Part shown: piece by piece, positions 18,495-26,822 of the stretch
How positions within the stretch are numbered: the first letter of the stretch is position 1
Layout: every line of letters begins with the position of its first letter
Assembly: GCA_054661495.1 (NCBI GenBank)
Contig: BAAFSQ010000086.1
Span: 1-36,807, forward strand
Length of the DNA: 36,807 bases
Direction of reading: 5' to 3'
Source of the DNA: Zygophlyctis sp. KS116
Lineage: Eukaryota > Chytridiomycota
Position numbers and translations under genes: made by a program
Notes under the pieces: generated by a model
Told to the model about the DNA's origin: nothing
The model's input: the letters and a program-made list of their open reading frames with translations, nothing else
Database searches by the model: none

Positions 18495-21308
18495 TTAAAC
18501 ATCCTCTGGCTGGAAACTCGATGAGAGCATTCCTGAAATATTATAAGCGATACGGATATTTATGGCCGCAAAGTTCATGGCTTGAATGGCCAAATGTTTG
18601 GCAACGAGAACATATGTACGAGATCTTTCACTTGACATTGTAACATATGGTAAAAGAGCCTCAAAATAATATCCTGCGATTTCAAACCATCCCATCCATA
18701 AAACAACCTGGCGAGGATAGTCATTTTTTGCAATCTGTTTTCCCATATCATGCTGAATTCTTACACTCCAGAATGTAGTTGGCGCTAAAAGTTAAAAAAA
18801 ATAGAAAATACATACCTGCAACAAGAACTAAATCAGTTATAATTCTCTAATTTAATTAATATAAATGAAAATACCAATGGTCCTCCGACAAATGGATGAT
18901 TGCTATCTACGGTTCCGACAATAGTTCTGACAGCTTTTGTAAATAATTCAATGACCCATGAATACCAGAGTTGCAGATATCTTGAATCTGGATTGTCAAG
19001 TGAATTTTGCAAAATAGTTGCATCGGTTGTTTCAAGTTGATTAATGGGATATGCTCCGATTGGGCCAACCATTTGAAATAATGAAATTAACATTTGTGGT
19101 CCATTTGTTAATTCCCCAGGATTCTCCATAGACGATATTTTTAATCCCTTTGCCAATCTTTGGTCATTACGACGATCCTCTACTAACAATGCTAAATCAT
19201 ATGCTCCATTCATTAATGACCAAACCATCATATTGAGACATCTTTGGATCCAATCATAAATTCCAAGTCGGTGTTCCCGCAGTTCCGGCTGATCCATTGC
19301 GTAAGTTCTAGGATCTTTATTCCAAGTATATAAGAAAAGTTCAGGATTAGTTACACTATTTAATACTTCAATATCAGTTGCATCAAATGGCGCCTTCTTG
19401 TTAAATATGCGATACTGATGTGCGCCATAAGAACCACCCAGTAAACAGAGAATATCAATTAATGATAATGAAGAACGATTACTTATTTTGAGAATAAAAA
19501 AATATTACCCAAATCTCTTTGACCAAAAATCATACAAAAATGGAATCTTCAATGGTAGATTCATAAAAGATAGAGCTAAATTCCAGTAAAAAGGAACAAA
19601 TTGCATAAGCGCCGCAAATAGATTACCTCCAACATGTTCAGCTGTAAGTAAAAAATTTCTTAAATACTGTAGAGCTTTAGCCAAATTAAGTTTCATGAGA
19701 TGGTTTAGACTGGGAAGTTTCACTGAATTTGTATTAATCTTATTCATTTCATGATAATCGAATGAATTCTTTACTGAATCACCGGCTTCACGGCATACTT
19801 TGAACAATCTTTCTAAAACAGTCTTATTACTATAATCCATGGAGATTTGTTTAATATTATTCACAAATCTATCATGAATCATCGCTGTATTAGCGTCCAG
19901 AGTCGGATCATTCGTAATATTAGAAAATTGAGATTCTGCCTTTAATGACTGCTGGAAGTTGATATTGTTTACTCCCATTTTTCTTATCGCCTTTTGTATC
20001 AAATCATCGGTATTATTTGCAATATTTTTCAAAGTCTCTCCGAAAATATCCCGAGCCATATCAAATCCTTTTAATGATAATGTACCCAACTTCCTCAAAA
20101 ATAGACTAAGAAACGCAGTAGAGTGTGAAATATCATCCCAACGAATCTTAGAAACCAAGGTCTCTATCAGCCTACGAATAGCAATCCCAGATTTATGAAG
20201 GATTGTTACAACTGTTTGCCAGGCATTTTCTACAGTACTGATCAAATGATGTCTCCAGCCTTTCTTCTCATCACGAGCAAATAATACCATGTGCTTTTGG
20301 TTTGTCCGAGGATGTGAAAGAATGTGGTCATCCGATTCATGAACTACAAAAAAATCATCATTAGCCTCAAATCCAGAAATATTCAATGCATTAGCCAAAC
20401 CAACTTGAGATTCACTGTCTTCCAAATCAGGATTTCCAACAAACGAACGCTTAAACAAATCTTTTTGGAGTGGTAAATCATCAACAATATAGGTCGTCAA
20501 CTTGTTTTTGACAGAATCATACTTGAGTCCACTATGTTCGGACAGAGGTTTATCTTGCACCCCAGACCCACCTTCCACCCCAAACTTGATTCTAGCATTT
20601 GGTAATGGGGCATGAGATCCAGAGAAAATTAAAGATAAAGAAGAGACCATAGAATGAGCAAAAGCATCATTTAATGACGGTTCAATAGCCATCAACTGTG
20701 AAGGTGTAACATGAGCCAACTTGTGTAAAATAGGAGAATCAATATGCGCAACGACCCTAACCATGAATTCTGGAACCTTACCATTGATCTTTGGACATTG
20801 CAGCGCTCTGAATGAAGAGCGGAGGAAACAAATGATCAAGAGACTCTACTCCATCTAGCGGAATTGAAAAAGAAACTCTCCCAAGCAAATTTGTCACAAA
20901 ACTCTGAGATTCATCAGATGATAAACTGCAGTCATCAAAACCACCATTTCCCTGCTCAACAATGCAGGGTAAGGAAGATTGCGACTTGATTCTAATCAAA
21001 TGTCCGGGAATCGGAGCTCTTTCATCCATCCCAGAATCAACAACCGAAACAATCACATGCAATGCCTTGGATAGCGACCATGGATGCTGTCCCTCCCATC
21101 CAAGTCCGTCTGATAACTCTGATTGGACTTGGATGATTGGAATATTTTGCAATTTCCTAGTAATGAATTCCGGATCATTTTCCACTGAAAGAAATTCAAA
21201 TGGTTTCCAATCTTTCTCATTGGCATTAACAGAATCTGCATTGATCATGCAGTAGAAAATGATTAAAATAGGGAATGCATTCAACATATTAGTTGACCAG
21301 AAGAACAA
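18495..21308 (-). CDS. Large secreted protein, tandem paralogue 2
   Basis: Five exons (21308-20830, 20807-19509, 19481-18875, 18846-18816, 18784-18495) with introns of 22, 27, 28 and 31 nt give 901 residues; the ATG at 21287 would give 894. Hydrophobic MLNAFPILIIFYC supports secretion. The exon before SLSLIDILCLLGG is exactly as long (607 nt) as in paralogue 1. One exon here is only 31 nt, split by an intron absent from paralogue 1, so intron gain or loss happened after duplication. Conserved end: NISGMLSSSFQPEDV. Each splice restores alignment with paralogue 1 (TDLVLVA versus TDISLVT). Function unknown. It is followed upstream, on the same strand, by a secreted nuclease. Confidence 0.75.
20098..21137 (-). 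repeat. 1,040-bp near-identical tract shared by the tandem paralogues (copy 2)
   Basis: Partner of 17130-18169. It covers the end of exon 1, the predicted 22-nt intron and most of the first two-thirds of exon 2. Confidence 0.9.
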
Positions 21309-21346
21309 AAAAAACGAGAAAATTTTTCTTTCAAATTTTTATAGTT

Positions 21347-22534
21347 TTAGGGCTGATTAACAGTCCCACAATTGACTAGACACCCAGAGAATACTTTATT
21401 CAAAACTATAGCTAGTCTATATCCACCTAAAATTACTATATGAAATAAAAATTACCTTTAGCAATCTGAAAATCAATAAATTCCTTTGAGTTTTCATAAT
21501 AAGTTTTTCCAAAATCCTGATTTGGATCCTTTTCAAATCTATTCCAAACAATCGAACATCCAAATGAATTTTCCTCGTTCACCCAATCTACAATTGTTTG
21601 AAGATGACCTAGAGAAGTTCTAGCCTGAAAGCTTAAATTCTCTACCCATGTTTCCTTTAGATCAGAATATATTCCATCTTCAAGTAATTCAGTCAAATAC
21701 TGTGTATAAACCGTGTCCGATCGATTAAAATCCAATTTTATATGTTTCTCAATCATTAGAGTATCCCATAGAGTATGAAAATTTCTAGAATGAGTATTAT
21801 CAAATTGAATCTTGTCTTCATTCCCTCCCCGATCTAAATTTTATAAAAATCATGAATTATACCTCTTGAACAGAGATGAAGTGGTTGAACTAAATCTCCT
21901 ATAAAATGTACTAAAAATTTCAAAGCTATTGATTGTGTAGTATCATTATATACAAGAGTAGAATCAGTCAATTTACGAGAATTCCAAGCACCATGCTTGT
22001 GATTCTGATGCTTGGCAAGCTTGGTAAATCTCAGCTGATCAGTGTAATTTGTAATTGCACCGACTAAACACTGTCCTTTTTGGATTAATTATGAGTAATA
22101 TTACCGTTCGGACAATCTCTTTCATCTACATATCCGCAACTATAAGGAGGATTATCTTGAGAGTCAACATAATGATATGGGCCTGACCATCCAAAATTAT
22201 GAGAAATTCTTACTTGATCAGCCCAACTCTAGAATTAATTTTAATAAAATACCGCAATTTCAGAAATCTTTTGTTGACCTAAAATCTCAATGATTGCATT
22301 ACTAGTTTCATGATTTATAAAAGACTCTGCTACTCTTGCAATCGCTGCATGGCCTAGATTTATAAGTTTAAAAGTACCTGTATGACCCCAAGATTGTACA
22401 ATACTTGTAAAGCAAATTAAGAATGCGATAATCAGCATTTGAACACGTTTAATCAGCATTTGAACACGTTTAATCAGCATTTGAACACGTTTAATCAGAC
22501 GCTTGAAAATCAAACTAGTTGTAGGACTGTTCAT
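21347..22534 (-). CDS. Secreted S1/P1-type zinc nuclease
   Basis: Six exons (22534-22378, 22353-22253, 22228-22105, 22075-21863, 21833-21456, 21426-21347) with introns of 24, 24, 29, 29 and 29 nt encode 350 residues. All zinc ligands and motifs appear after splicing: mature Trp in SWGHTGHAAIARVAE, ASWADQVR, GPYHYVD, FLVHFIGDLVQPLH, DRGGNE, NFHTLWD, and the tail GGYRLAIVLN. The family cleaves single-stranded DNA and RNA to 5'-mononucleotides; outside the cell it could feed nucleotide uptake, which is an inference. The first intron is divisible by three and free of stops, so it can be mistaken for coding. Three copies of LIKRVQM precede the signal peptide (LIIAFLICFTSIVQS), so the true start is probably the last of several ATGs, near 22438. 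Confidence 0.92.
22431..22498. repeat. 21-bp tandem repeat, 3.2 copies
   Basis: The unit ATCAGCATTTGAACACGTTTA is repeated perfectly. In the nuclease gene on the minus strand each unit adds one LIKRVQM heptad and one in-frame ATG just before the signal peptide. Perfect copies imply very recent slippage. Confidence 0.95.
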
Positions 22535-22628
22535 AGTTCCAGATTTAGCTCAAAATTTAAAGTGCAGGATAGAATAACTACTAATCATGAAAATCATGAA
22601 AATCATGAAAATAAAGATAATGTATTTT

Positions 22629-23204
22629 TTATAGAAATCTACTAAGAGACTCCTGAGACTGACAAGATTCAATTGTTAGGGCAGATTTGGGTTTTGATAA
22701 TTCTTTCAAAGATTTCTTGATTGATAAATCAGTAAAAATAGAGTCATATTCAGGAGAAGGGGGTAAAATATAATAAGGAACAGGGGTTTGTGTTCGTGAA
22801 GATTCTAAAGAAACTCGTTCTTGCATTGAGCCTAATCCAGAAGCTGATTCTAAAAAAATTGATGGTATTCCTTTTAAGTGACTCTGATGTCTTCTCCTCC
22901 TCCTAGCAACAAAGCCTAAAAGTAGACCTAAAATCAAAAGACTAGAAACGAGTAAAAGAGTAAAATGCAAAAAATTGAATCCCATACTTTGTCTTGTAAT
23001 GATGGCAGTCTCTTGAGATTGTTTGGATATAATAGGGCCTATATTCCCTGAATGTTCTTTAGAAAGATTAATTCTTGATAATTGTCTTCCATTATTCCTG
23101 TAAATGTTCCTGTCAGATATATGTTGTTTGATTGGAGAATGATTGATTTCTGTAAGGGTTGCACCAGAGACTGTACATAATAAAGAAAGTTTAGCTAATT
23201 TCAT
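22629..23204 (-). CDS. Single-pass (type I) membrane protein, unknown function
   Basis: A single exon of 191 residues. Residues 1-20 (KLAKLSLLCTVSGATLT) look like a signal peptide. An extracellular Asn/Ser/Ile-rich segment of ~55 residues follows. One hydrophobic span, FLHFTLLLVSSLLILGLLLG, ends in a run of arginines as a stop-transfer signal. The cytosolic tail is rich in Ser, Pro and Tyr (TPVPYYILPPSPEYDS) and could be phosphorylated. No domain recognised. It lies 94 bp from the nuclease start on the same strand. Coding composition and clear topology support a real gene. Confidence 0.65.
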   Translation of the reverse strand: MKLAKLSLLCTVSGATLTEINHSPIKQHISDRNIYRNNGRQLSRINLSKEHSGNIGPIISKQSQETAIITRQSMGFNFLHFTLLLVSSLLILGLLLGFVARRRRRHQSHLKGIPSIFLESASGLGSMQERVSLESSRTQTPVPYYILPPSPEYDSIFTDLSIKKSLKELSKPKSALTIESCQSQESLSRFL

Positions 23205-23493
23205 TTTAAGCTTTTGCTTTGTGGAAAATTTTCGTGGAAGAAATGAAAATTTTAGATAAAGTTGACAGCCGAGATCCCGATTCTCCTTACCGGGTAAAAG
23301 GTGTCTAAAGTCAGAACTCTAACCTAGATTCAAACCTAGGGCAGAATCAAAGTTTCGGACTTGAGTTTTAATGAGATTTCCACTCGGCAATTTTAATTTA
23401 TGTACCAAGTTTTAATTGAGATCATTTCCACAAGTATGGGTTATTCCATAGCACAACATTGAACGAATGCAGCATTATTTTTGAAAGTAACAA
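23205..23493. other. Intergenic region upstream of the type I membrane protein
   Basis: No gene is supported. Near 23325-23345 an inverted CCTAG/CTAGG pair encloses TTCAAA, mimicking a tRNA T-arm, but no complete cloverleaf could be folded. The rest is plain AT-rich sequence. Confidence 0.4.
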
Positions 23494-23740
23494 GATTATC
23501 TCAATACAAGGATTATCTAGAAGGCTATGATAATATTCTTTAAAAAAACTAATTCATTTATTTACTCTTTAAAATATTATTTATCTCTCTACTACATAAC
23601 CCATGTCATCCATAGTAAATTCGTCACTTTGCTTACTTCATCCTGAGGTGAAACGTTACTTTGCTTATGTCATTCCGGACAAATAAAAAAGCTACTGATT
23701 GAGCTTCATTTAGTCTCTGGAATTTTTATTGAGTTCCCCG
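23494..23740 (+). pseudogene. Ghost of a Cys-rich gene cassette (flanks only, copy D)
   Basis: The left part (23494-~23625) matches the upstream flank of Cys-rich gene A (14254-14400), including CCCATGTCATCCATAG. A worn promoter-like stretch (CCGGACAAATAAAAAAGCT) follows. Then, without any coding region, the 3' flank GAGCTTCATTTAGTCTCTGG appears, found after gene A at 14971. The element therefore has both flanks of the cassette but no gene between them. Confidence 0.6.
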
Positions 23741-23802
23741 CAATAGATTGTCCAATCAAAATAGGCAACGATCAATTACATCAACTAGAAATTAATGATT
23801 AA

Positions 23803-24102
23803 AGTTTTACTCTTTTAACAATTTACCAATCCAAATCTAGTACTTTCCAGATTAAATTCAATCGACCTGAAGGAATTTTAATCTGTCATTTAGCAAAAAA
23901 TTATCTAAATGGTGTTGCTTCATATCCTGTATCAGATTTAACCCATCAAAATGCACCTGTTCATAGAGCTTATTGCTATGAATCTCAACCAGCTGATAGA
24001 AAATCCATGTCTTTAAAAAGTGATTCACTGCAGAAGAAAAAGAGCACCCAAAAATTATTAGAAAATTCTAATACATACAAAGATACAGCCTTGAATAATT
24101 AA
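23803..24102 (+). pseudogene. Coding remnant lacking a start, in frame with the next gene
   Basis: A 99-codon open frame without ATG reads like real protein (FQIKFNRPEGILICHLAKNY, then LTHQNAPVHRAYCYES and a Ser/Lys-rich tail). It ends at a TAA (24100-24102). The same frame continues with LLDSLSKESESSLSRERG straight into the ATG at 24157. Either one gene has been interrupted by a stop and lost its 5' end to the adjacent ghost cassette, or two adjacent genes share a frame by chance. No sequence family recognised. Confidence 0.4.
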
Positions 24103-24156
24103 CTTTTAGATTCTCTAAGCAAGGAAAGTGAATCTAGTCTAAGCCGTGAAAGAGGA

Positions 24157-24466
24157 ATGAAACTATCCAGGAAAATCTTTCGAATTCTTAATCTCATTAG
24201 AGCCATAGCTGTTGCAATATACGCATTTGTTCCAACTTCAAAACAGTTAGAAAACAATGACGTGATTGCTTTAGGGGCAAAGAATTTGCTCATCACTTCA
24301 CTTGTTTTTGCTGCATTTGACGTTGCTGTAGCTTTTATCAGACTCTTCCCCCAATATTTCTGGTATTTCTGGGATGTCAAAAATTGGGATCCTGTAAATT
24401 AAAGTTACTAATTCCTAGTTTGCAAAGACATATACAGTTCGGGCTATCATTGAAATCATGATCTAA
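24157..24466 (+). CDS. Small membrane protein, possibly the 3' part of a disrupted gene
   Basis: Exons 24157-24393 and 24419-24466 flank a 25-nt GT-AG intron (94 residues); without the splice the protein ends two codons later. Two hydrophobic stretches are visible, ILNLIRAIAVAIYAFV and LLITSLVFAAFDVAVAF, followed by aromatic YFWYFWDVKNWDP. The upstream frame is open for 18 more codons to a TAA. No family recognised. It may be intact from its own ATG or the downstream half of a longer broken gene. Confidence 0.4.
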
Positions 24467-24495
24467 TTATTGACATTATTCCAGTTCTACTTAAT

Positions 24496-24966
24496 ATGAT
24501 TGTTCGTATTTACATGTACAGAATGTCCGAAATCCTCGCAAATCCCTCAATTCAAGATAGTATCTACAACATTTCTATTTCTATAAGCCAAGTGAATGAT
24601 ATTTTCAAATATCAGAATTTAATAATTCTCATGTGCTTTGTTGCTACTTTAGTGTATACCATTGCCTTTCATGCAGCATCAGTAATGTTTTACTTATCTT
24701 GGGACAAAAAAGCAACAATTCTAGGATTTTTAGTCTTTTTAAAGAGTTTACTTCTTTTGTTTGATATTTTAACGAATGGAATGCTTTTATACAAAGTACT
24801 TGTATTTAAAGGAATTGATCTTTTTGATTTACATGGACTTTTAGGATTTACAATTTCTATTGTTGCGCCGTCTCCTATAATAACCTTGGTGACAAATGGT
24901 ATCATTTCATTTATACTTTTACTTGTAGGCCTTGTAAATATTCTTCTTCACTACTTCATTTGCTAA
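24496..24966 (+). CDS. Multi-span membrane protein, unknown function
   Basis: A single exon of 156 residues; an internal ATG at 24523 (MSEILANPS) is an alternative start. Three to four hydrophobic segments are clear: LIILMCFVATLVYTIAFH, ILGFLVFLKSLLLLFDIL, FTISIVAPSPIITLV and IISFILLLVGLVNILLHYF. There is no signal peptide or known domain. It follows another small membrane protein on the same strand, and a shared origin is possible but no splice joins the two. It ends 33 bp before the promoter of Cys-rich gene B. Confidence 0.5.
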   Translation: MIVRIYMYRMSEILANPSIQDSIYNISISISQVNDIFKYQNLIILMCFVATLVYTIAFHAASVMFYLSWDKKATILGFLVFLKSLLLLFDILTNGMLLYKVLVFKGIDLFDLHGLLGFTISIVAPSPIITLVTNGIISFILLLVGLVNILLHYFIC

Positions 24967-24999
24967 TAATGCCAATAGAAAAATACCGTCATCCAGCAT

Positions 25000-25064
25000 G
25001 TCATCCGGCGGGACAGCAACGGATATAAAAGGAGCTGATTATGGGTGGGACATCTTCTAAAAAA
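25000..25064 (+). promoter_or_regulatory. TATA promoter of Cys-rich gene B
   Basis: This differs at three positions from 14438-14502. TATAAAA sits at 25024-25030, 35-40 bp before the ATG at 25065, and GGGACA words are at 25010 and 25047. The ATG at 25041 corresponds to TTG in gene A and lies too close to the TATA box to be in the mRNA, which settles the start codon at 25065. Confidence 0.8.
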
Positions 25065-25652
25065 ATGAAATCATCTCTCTTCTGTCTTTTGGTTGCTTTA
25101 CTCTCCATGGCTGGGAATGTTCAAGCTGTATGTACAGCGTGTGAAACTAATCAGTATTGTACAGGGAGTAAATGTAAGAACAAAAAAAATGGAGGGGGTA
25201 GTTGCGCTAATAAAAAAGAGTGCTTCTCCGACAATTGTATTAATGGCCAATGCGGATGTACCAAAACATGCATTTCAGGCCTAACTTGTATTAACGGAAA
25301 ATGTGAAGAGAAAAGAAAATCCGGCGGCTATTGCGATAATGACAATATGTGCAAATCTGGCAAATGTTTATCGTCGACAAAGAAATGTGTTGACTGTAAG
25401 GTACAAGCCGACTGCCCAAAAGACAAAGCTTGTATTGATTGGGAATGTGTTCGATTCGACAAACAAGAAATCGGCTCCTATTGCCAAAAAAATTTTTGGT
25501 GCAAATCTAACAATTGTTCCGACGACGATAGATGTATTGGTACAAAAAAAAATGGGGCAACATGCGATAGAAACTCTGACTGCGCTTCAAACCATTGCCA
25601 GCATTATGGAAATTCGGACGGAGTTAATGTACCGAGTAGATGCGTGCCTTAG
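25065..25652 (+). CDS. Small secreted Cys-rich protein B
   Basis: A 195-residue single-exon protein begins at 25065 with signal peptide KSSLFCLLVALLSMAGNVQA. About 28 cysteines follow in repeated modules such as GGSCANKKECFSDNC, GGYCDNDNMCKSGKC, GSYCQKNFWCKSNNC and GATCDRNSDCASNHC: a C-x5-C-x4-C unit used four or more times. It is a longer relative of gene A (same module, fewer copies there) and shares its promoter. The repeat-based build suggests growth by internal duplication. Family function is unknown; secretion and disulfide folding are inferred. Its 3' flank carries the element TTAACTTTCTACGATTTA seen after copy C. Confidence 0.82.
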   Translation: MKSSLFCLLVALLSMAGNVQAVCTACETNQYCTGSKCKNKKNGGGSCANKKECFSDNCINGQCGCTKTCISGLTCINGKCEEKRKSGGYCDNDNMCKSGKCLSSTKKCVDCKVQADCPKDKACIDWECVRFDKQEIGSYCQKNFWCKSNNCSDDDRCIGTKKNGATCDRNSDCASNHCQHYGNSDGVNVPSRCVP

Positions 25653-26348
25653 GGTTAAAATGCGAAAAAAGACAAAATTAACTTTCTACGATTTATATAT
25701 TTTATTTGAGTTCCAACATGAGTTTTAGTATAACTGATATTTGATTATTTGAATTTAGTAGTCAAATTCAAATTGTGTTTCTCAAATGATTTGATGGCTA
25801 TTTGGCAGGGATTGGAAAAAATGAGTACTGCTGAATGATTTAGCTGCAGCATTTTAACATGTTCAAGTGTAAATACTTGCAAAGGACTATCGACAAGATT
25901 CAATGAAGGAATTGAAACTCTTATATCTTACAAAACTTTTCTTGAATGTCTCAAATAGTTTATTTGAAATTATTTGTTATTTGAAGTCGAATTCAAATAT
26001 AATGAGCCCATATTTGAATTTGACTCAAATTCGTAGTCCAAGTAAACCTCATGACAGACACTTTTCGGATGTGAATGTGCTTGGAATGGATTATTTGTCG
26101 GATAATATGCCTTTTTTTTATTTATCAGCAATAGACAAACGGTATAAACTTTATAAAGTCTGTTGAAAAGATTTCTGGTCATAATTAATGATTCCATATG
26201 AAAATGGCATCATTCGGTGCTCTATTTATACTACTGTTGTACCATAAAGAGCATTTGCGCTAGAAAAAGGGCACAAGAAAGGTTTCAAGTTGTCCGATAT
26301 CTAACCTGTTCCGTGAGCAAGGGGAGCCCTAGTTAAGATCTGAAAAAG
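25653..26348. other. AT-rich intergenic region dense in inverted repeats
   Basis: After the 3' element of gene B (25678-25714) come short perfect inverted repeats built on TTTGAATTT: 25748-25772 (9-bp arms), 25990-26020 (11-bp arms) and 26016-26032 (8-bp arms). An 87-codon frame at 25903-26166 crosses these palindromes and is not supported as a gene. A TGTCCGA word at 26291 lies 52 bp before the next ATG. Confidence 0.5.
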
Positions 26349-26795
26349 ATGAGAAACTGGACAATAATGATGATGATTTTTACAACAATCCTTCTCTTTA
26401 CAAAAGTTAATGCAAAAGATGCAAGTCTTGATCAGGTGAAAGGAATGATTTTCGATTGGAATGAACTAATAAATCTTCAAAATGAGATGTCTGGACAATA
26501 TTTCAAAGAATCTAATAGATCGATTGTAAAAAGAATGTTTCATTGGTACTACAATGGTATATTGGGGTTTGGTAATGCATATGTAACTGCAAAGGCAAGA
26601 TTTGATTATTACTTCAAGGATTTCTTTCAGAAAGCAAATGCATTCACAGATCAATGTTTTTTGATTTTAGATAGCTTTAGACTATCAATGTTTTCTGCAA
26701 AGATTATTGAAATATTTATCGGATATGCAATCGCTGTATACTCTATTACATTACTGTATTTATACTTTCAGACGCTTAATAGCACTTTACAATAA
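26349..26795 (+). CDS. Secreted or membrane-anchored orphan protein
   Basis: A single exon of 148 residues. Residues 1-22 (TIMMMIFTTILLFTKVNA) are a good signal peptide. The mature part is charged and aromatic, probably helical (HWYYNGILGFGNAYVTAKARFDYYFKD when read in two parts, split here only for description). The C terminus is a hydrophobic span, EIFIGYAIAVYSITLLYLYF, so it is likely anchored in a membrane. No family recognised. A 36-nt in-frame GT-AG segment within the last span could be an intron that would remove the anchor, but it is longer than all others here. It converges on the glycosyltransferase, 27 bp between stops. Confidence 0.6.
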   Translation: MRNWTIMMMIFTTILLFTKVNAKDASLDQVKGMIFDWNELINLQNEMSGQYFKESNRSIVKRMFHWYYNGILGFGNAYVTAKARFDYYFKDFFQKANAFTDQCFLILDSFRLSMFSAKIIEIFIGYAIAVYSITLLYLYFQTLNSTLQ

Positions 26796-26822
26796 AGATA
26801 TTAATAAGGTGGAAAAGATTTA

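Noticed and set aside
22582-22612. Short AATCATGA tandem repeat
   Set aside because: Three tiny AT-rich units in a spacer have no link to a gene; simple slippage is enough.
23317-23350. tRNA-like T-arm (TTCAAA between CCTAG and CTAGG)
   Set aside because: The loop has one base too many and no matching acceptor, D or anticodon stems could be folded on either strand.
24690-24905. Antisense frame in the multi-span membrane protein
   Set aside because: It is a shadow frame; the plus strand carries clear membrane spans.
25041-25064. Upstream ATG of Cys-rich gene B as the start codon
   Set aside because: It falls 11 bp from the TATA box, inside the block conserved with gene A where the same position is TTG, and it would bury the signal peptide.
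25093-25728. Overlapping frames in Cys-rich gene B
   Set aside because: They are alternate frames of the cysteine-repeat coding sequence without a signal peptide or a consistent cysteine pattern.
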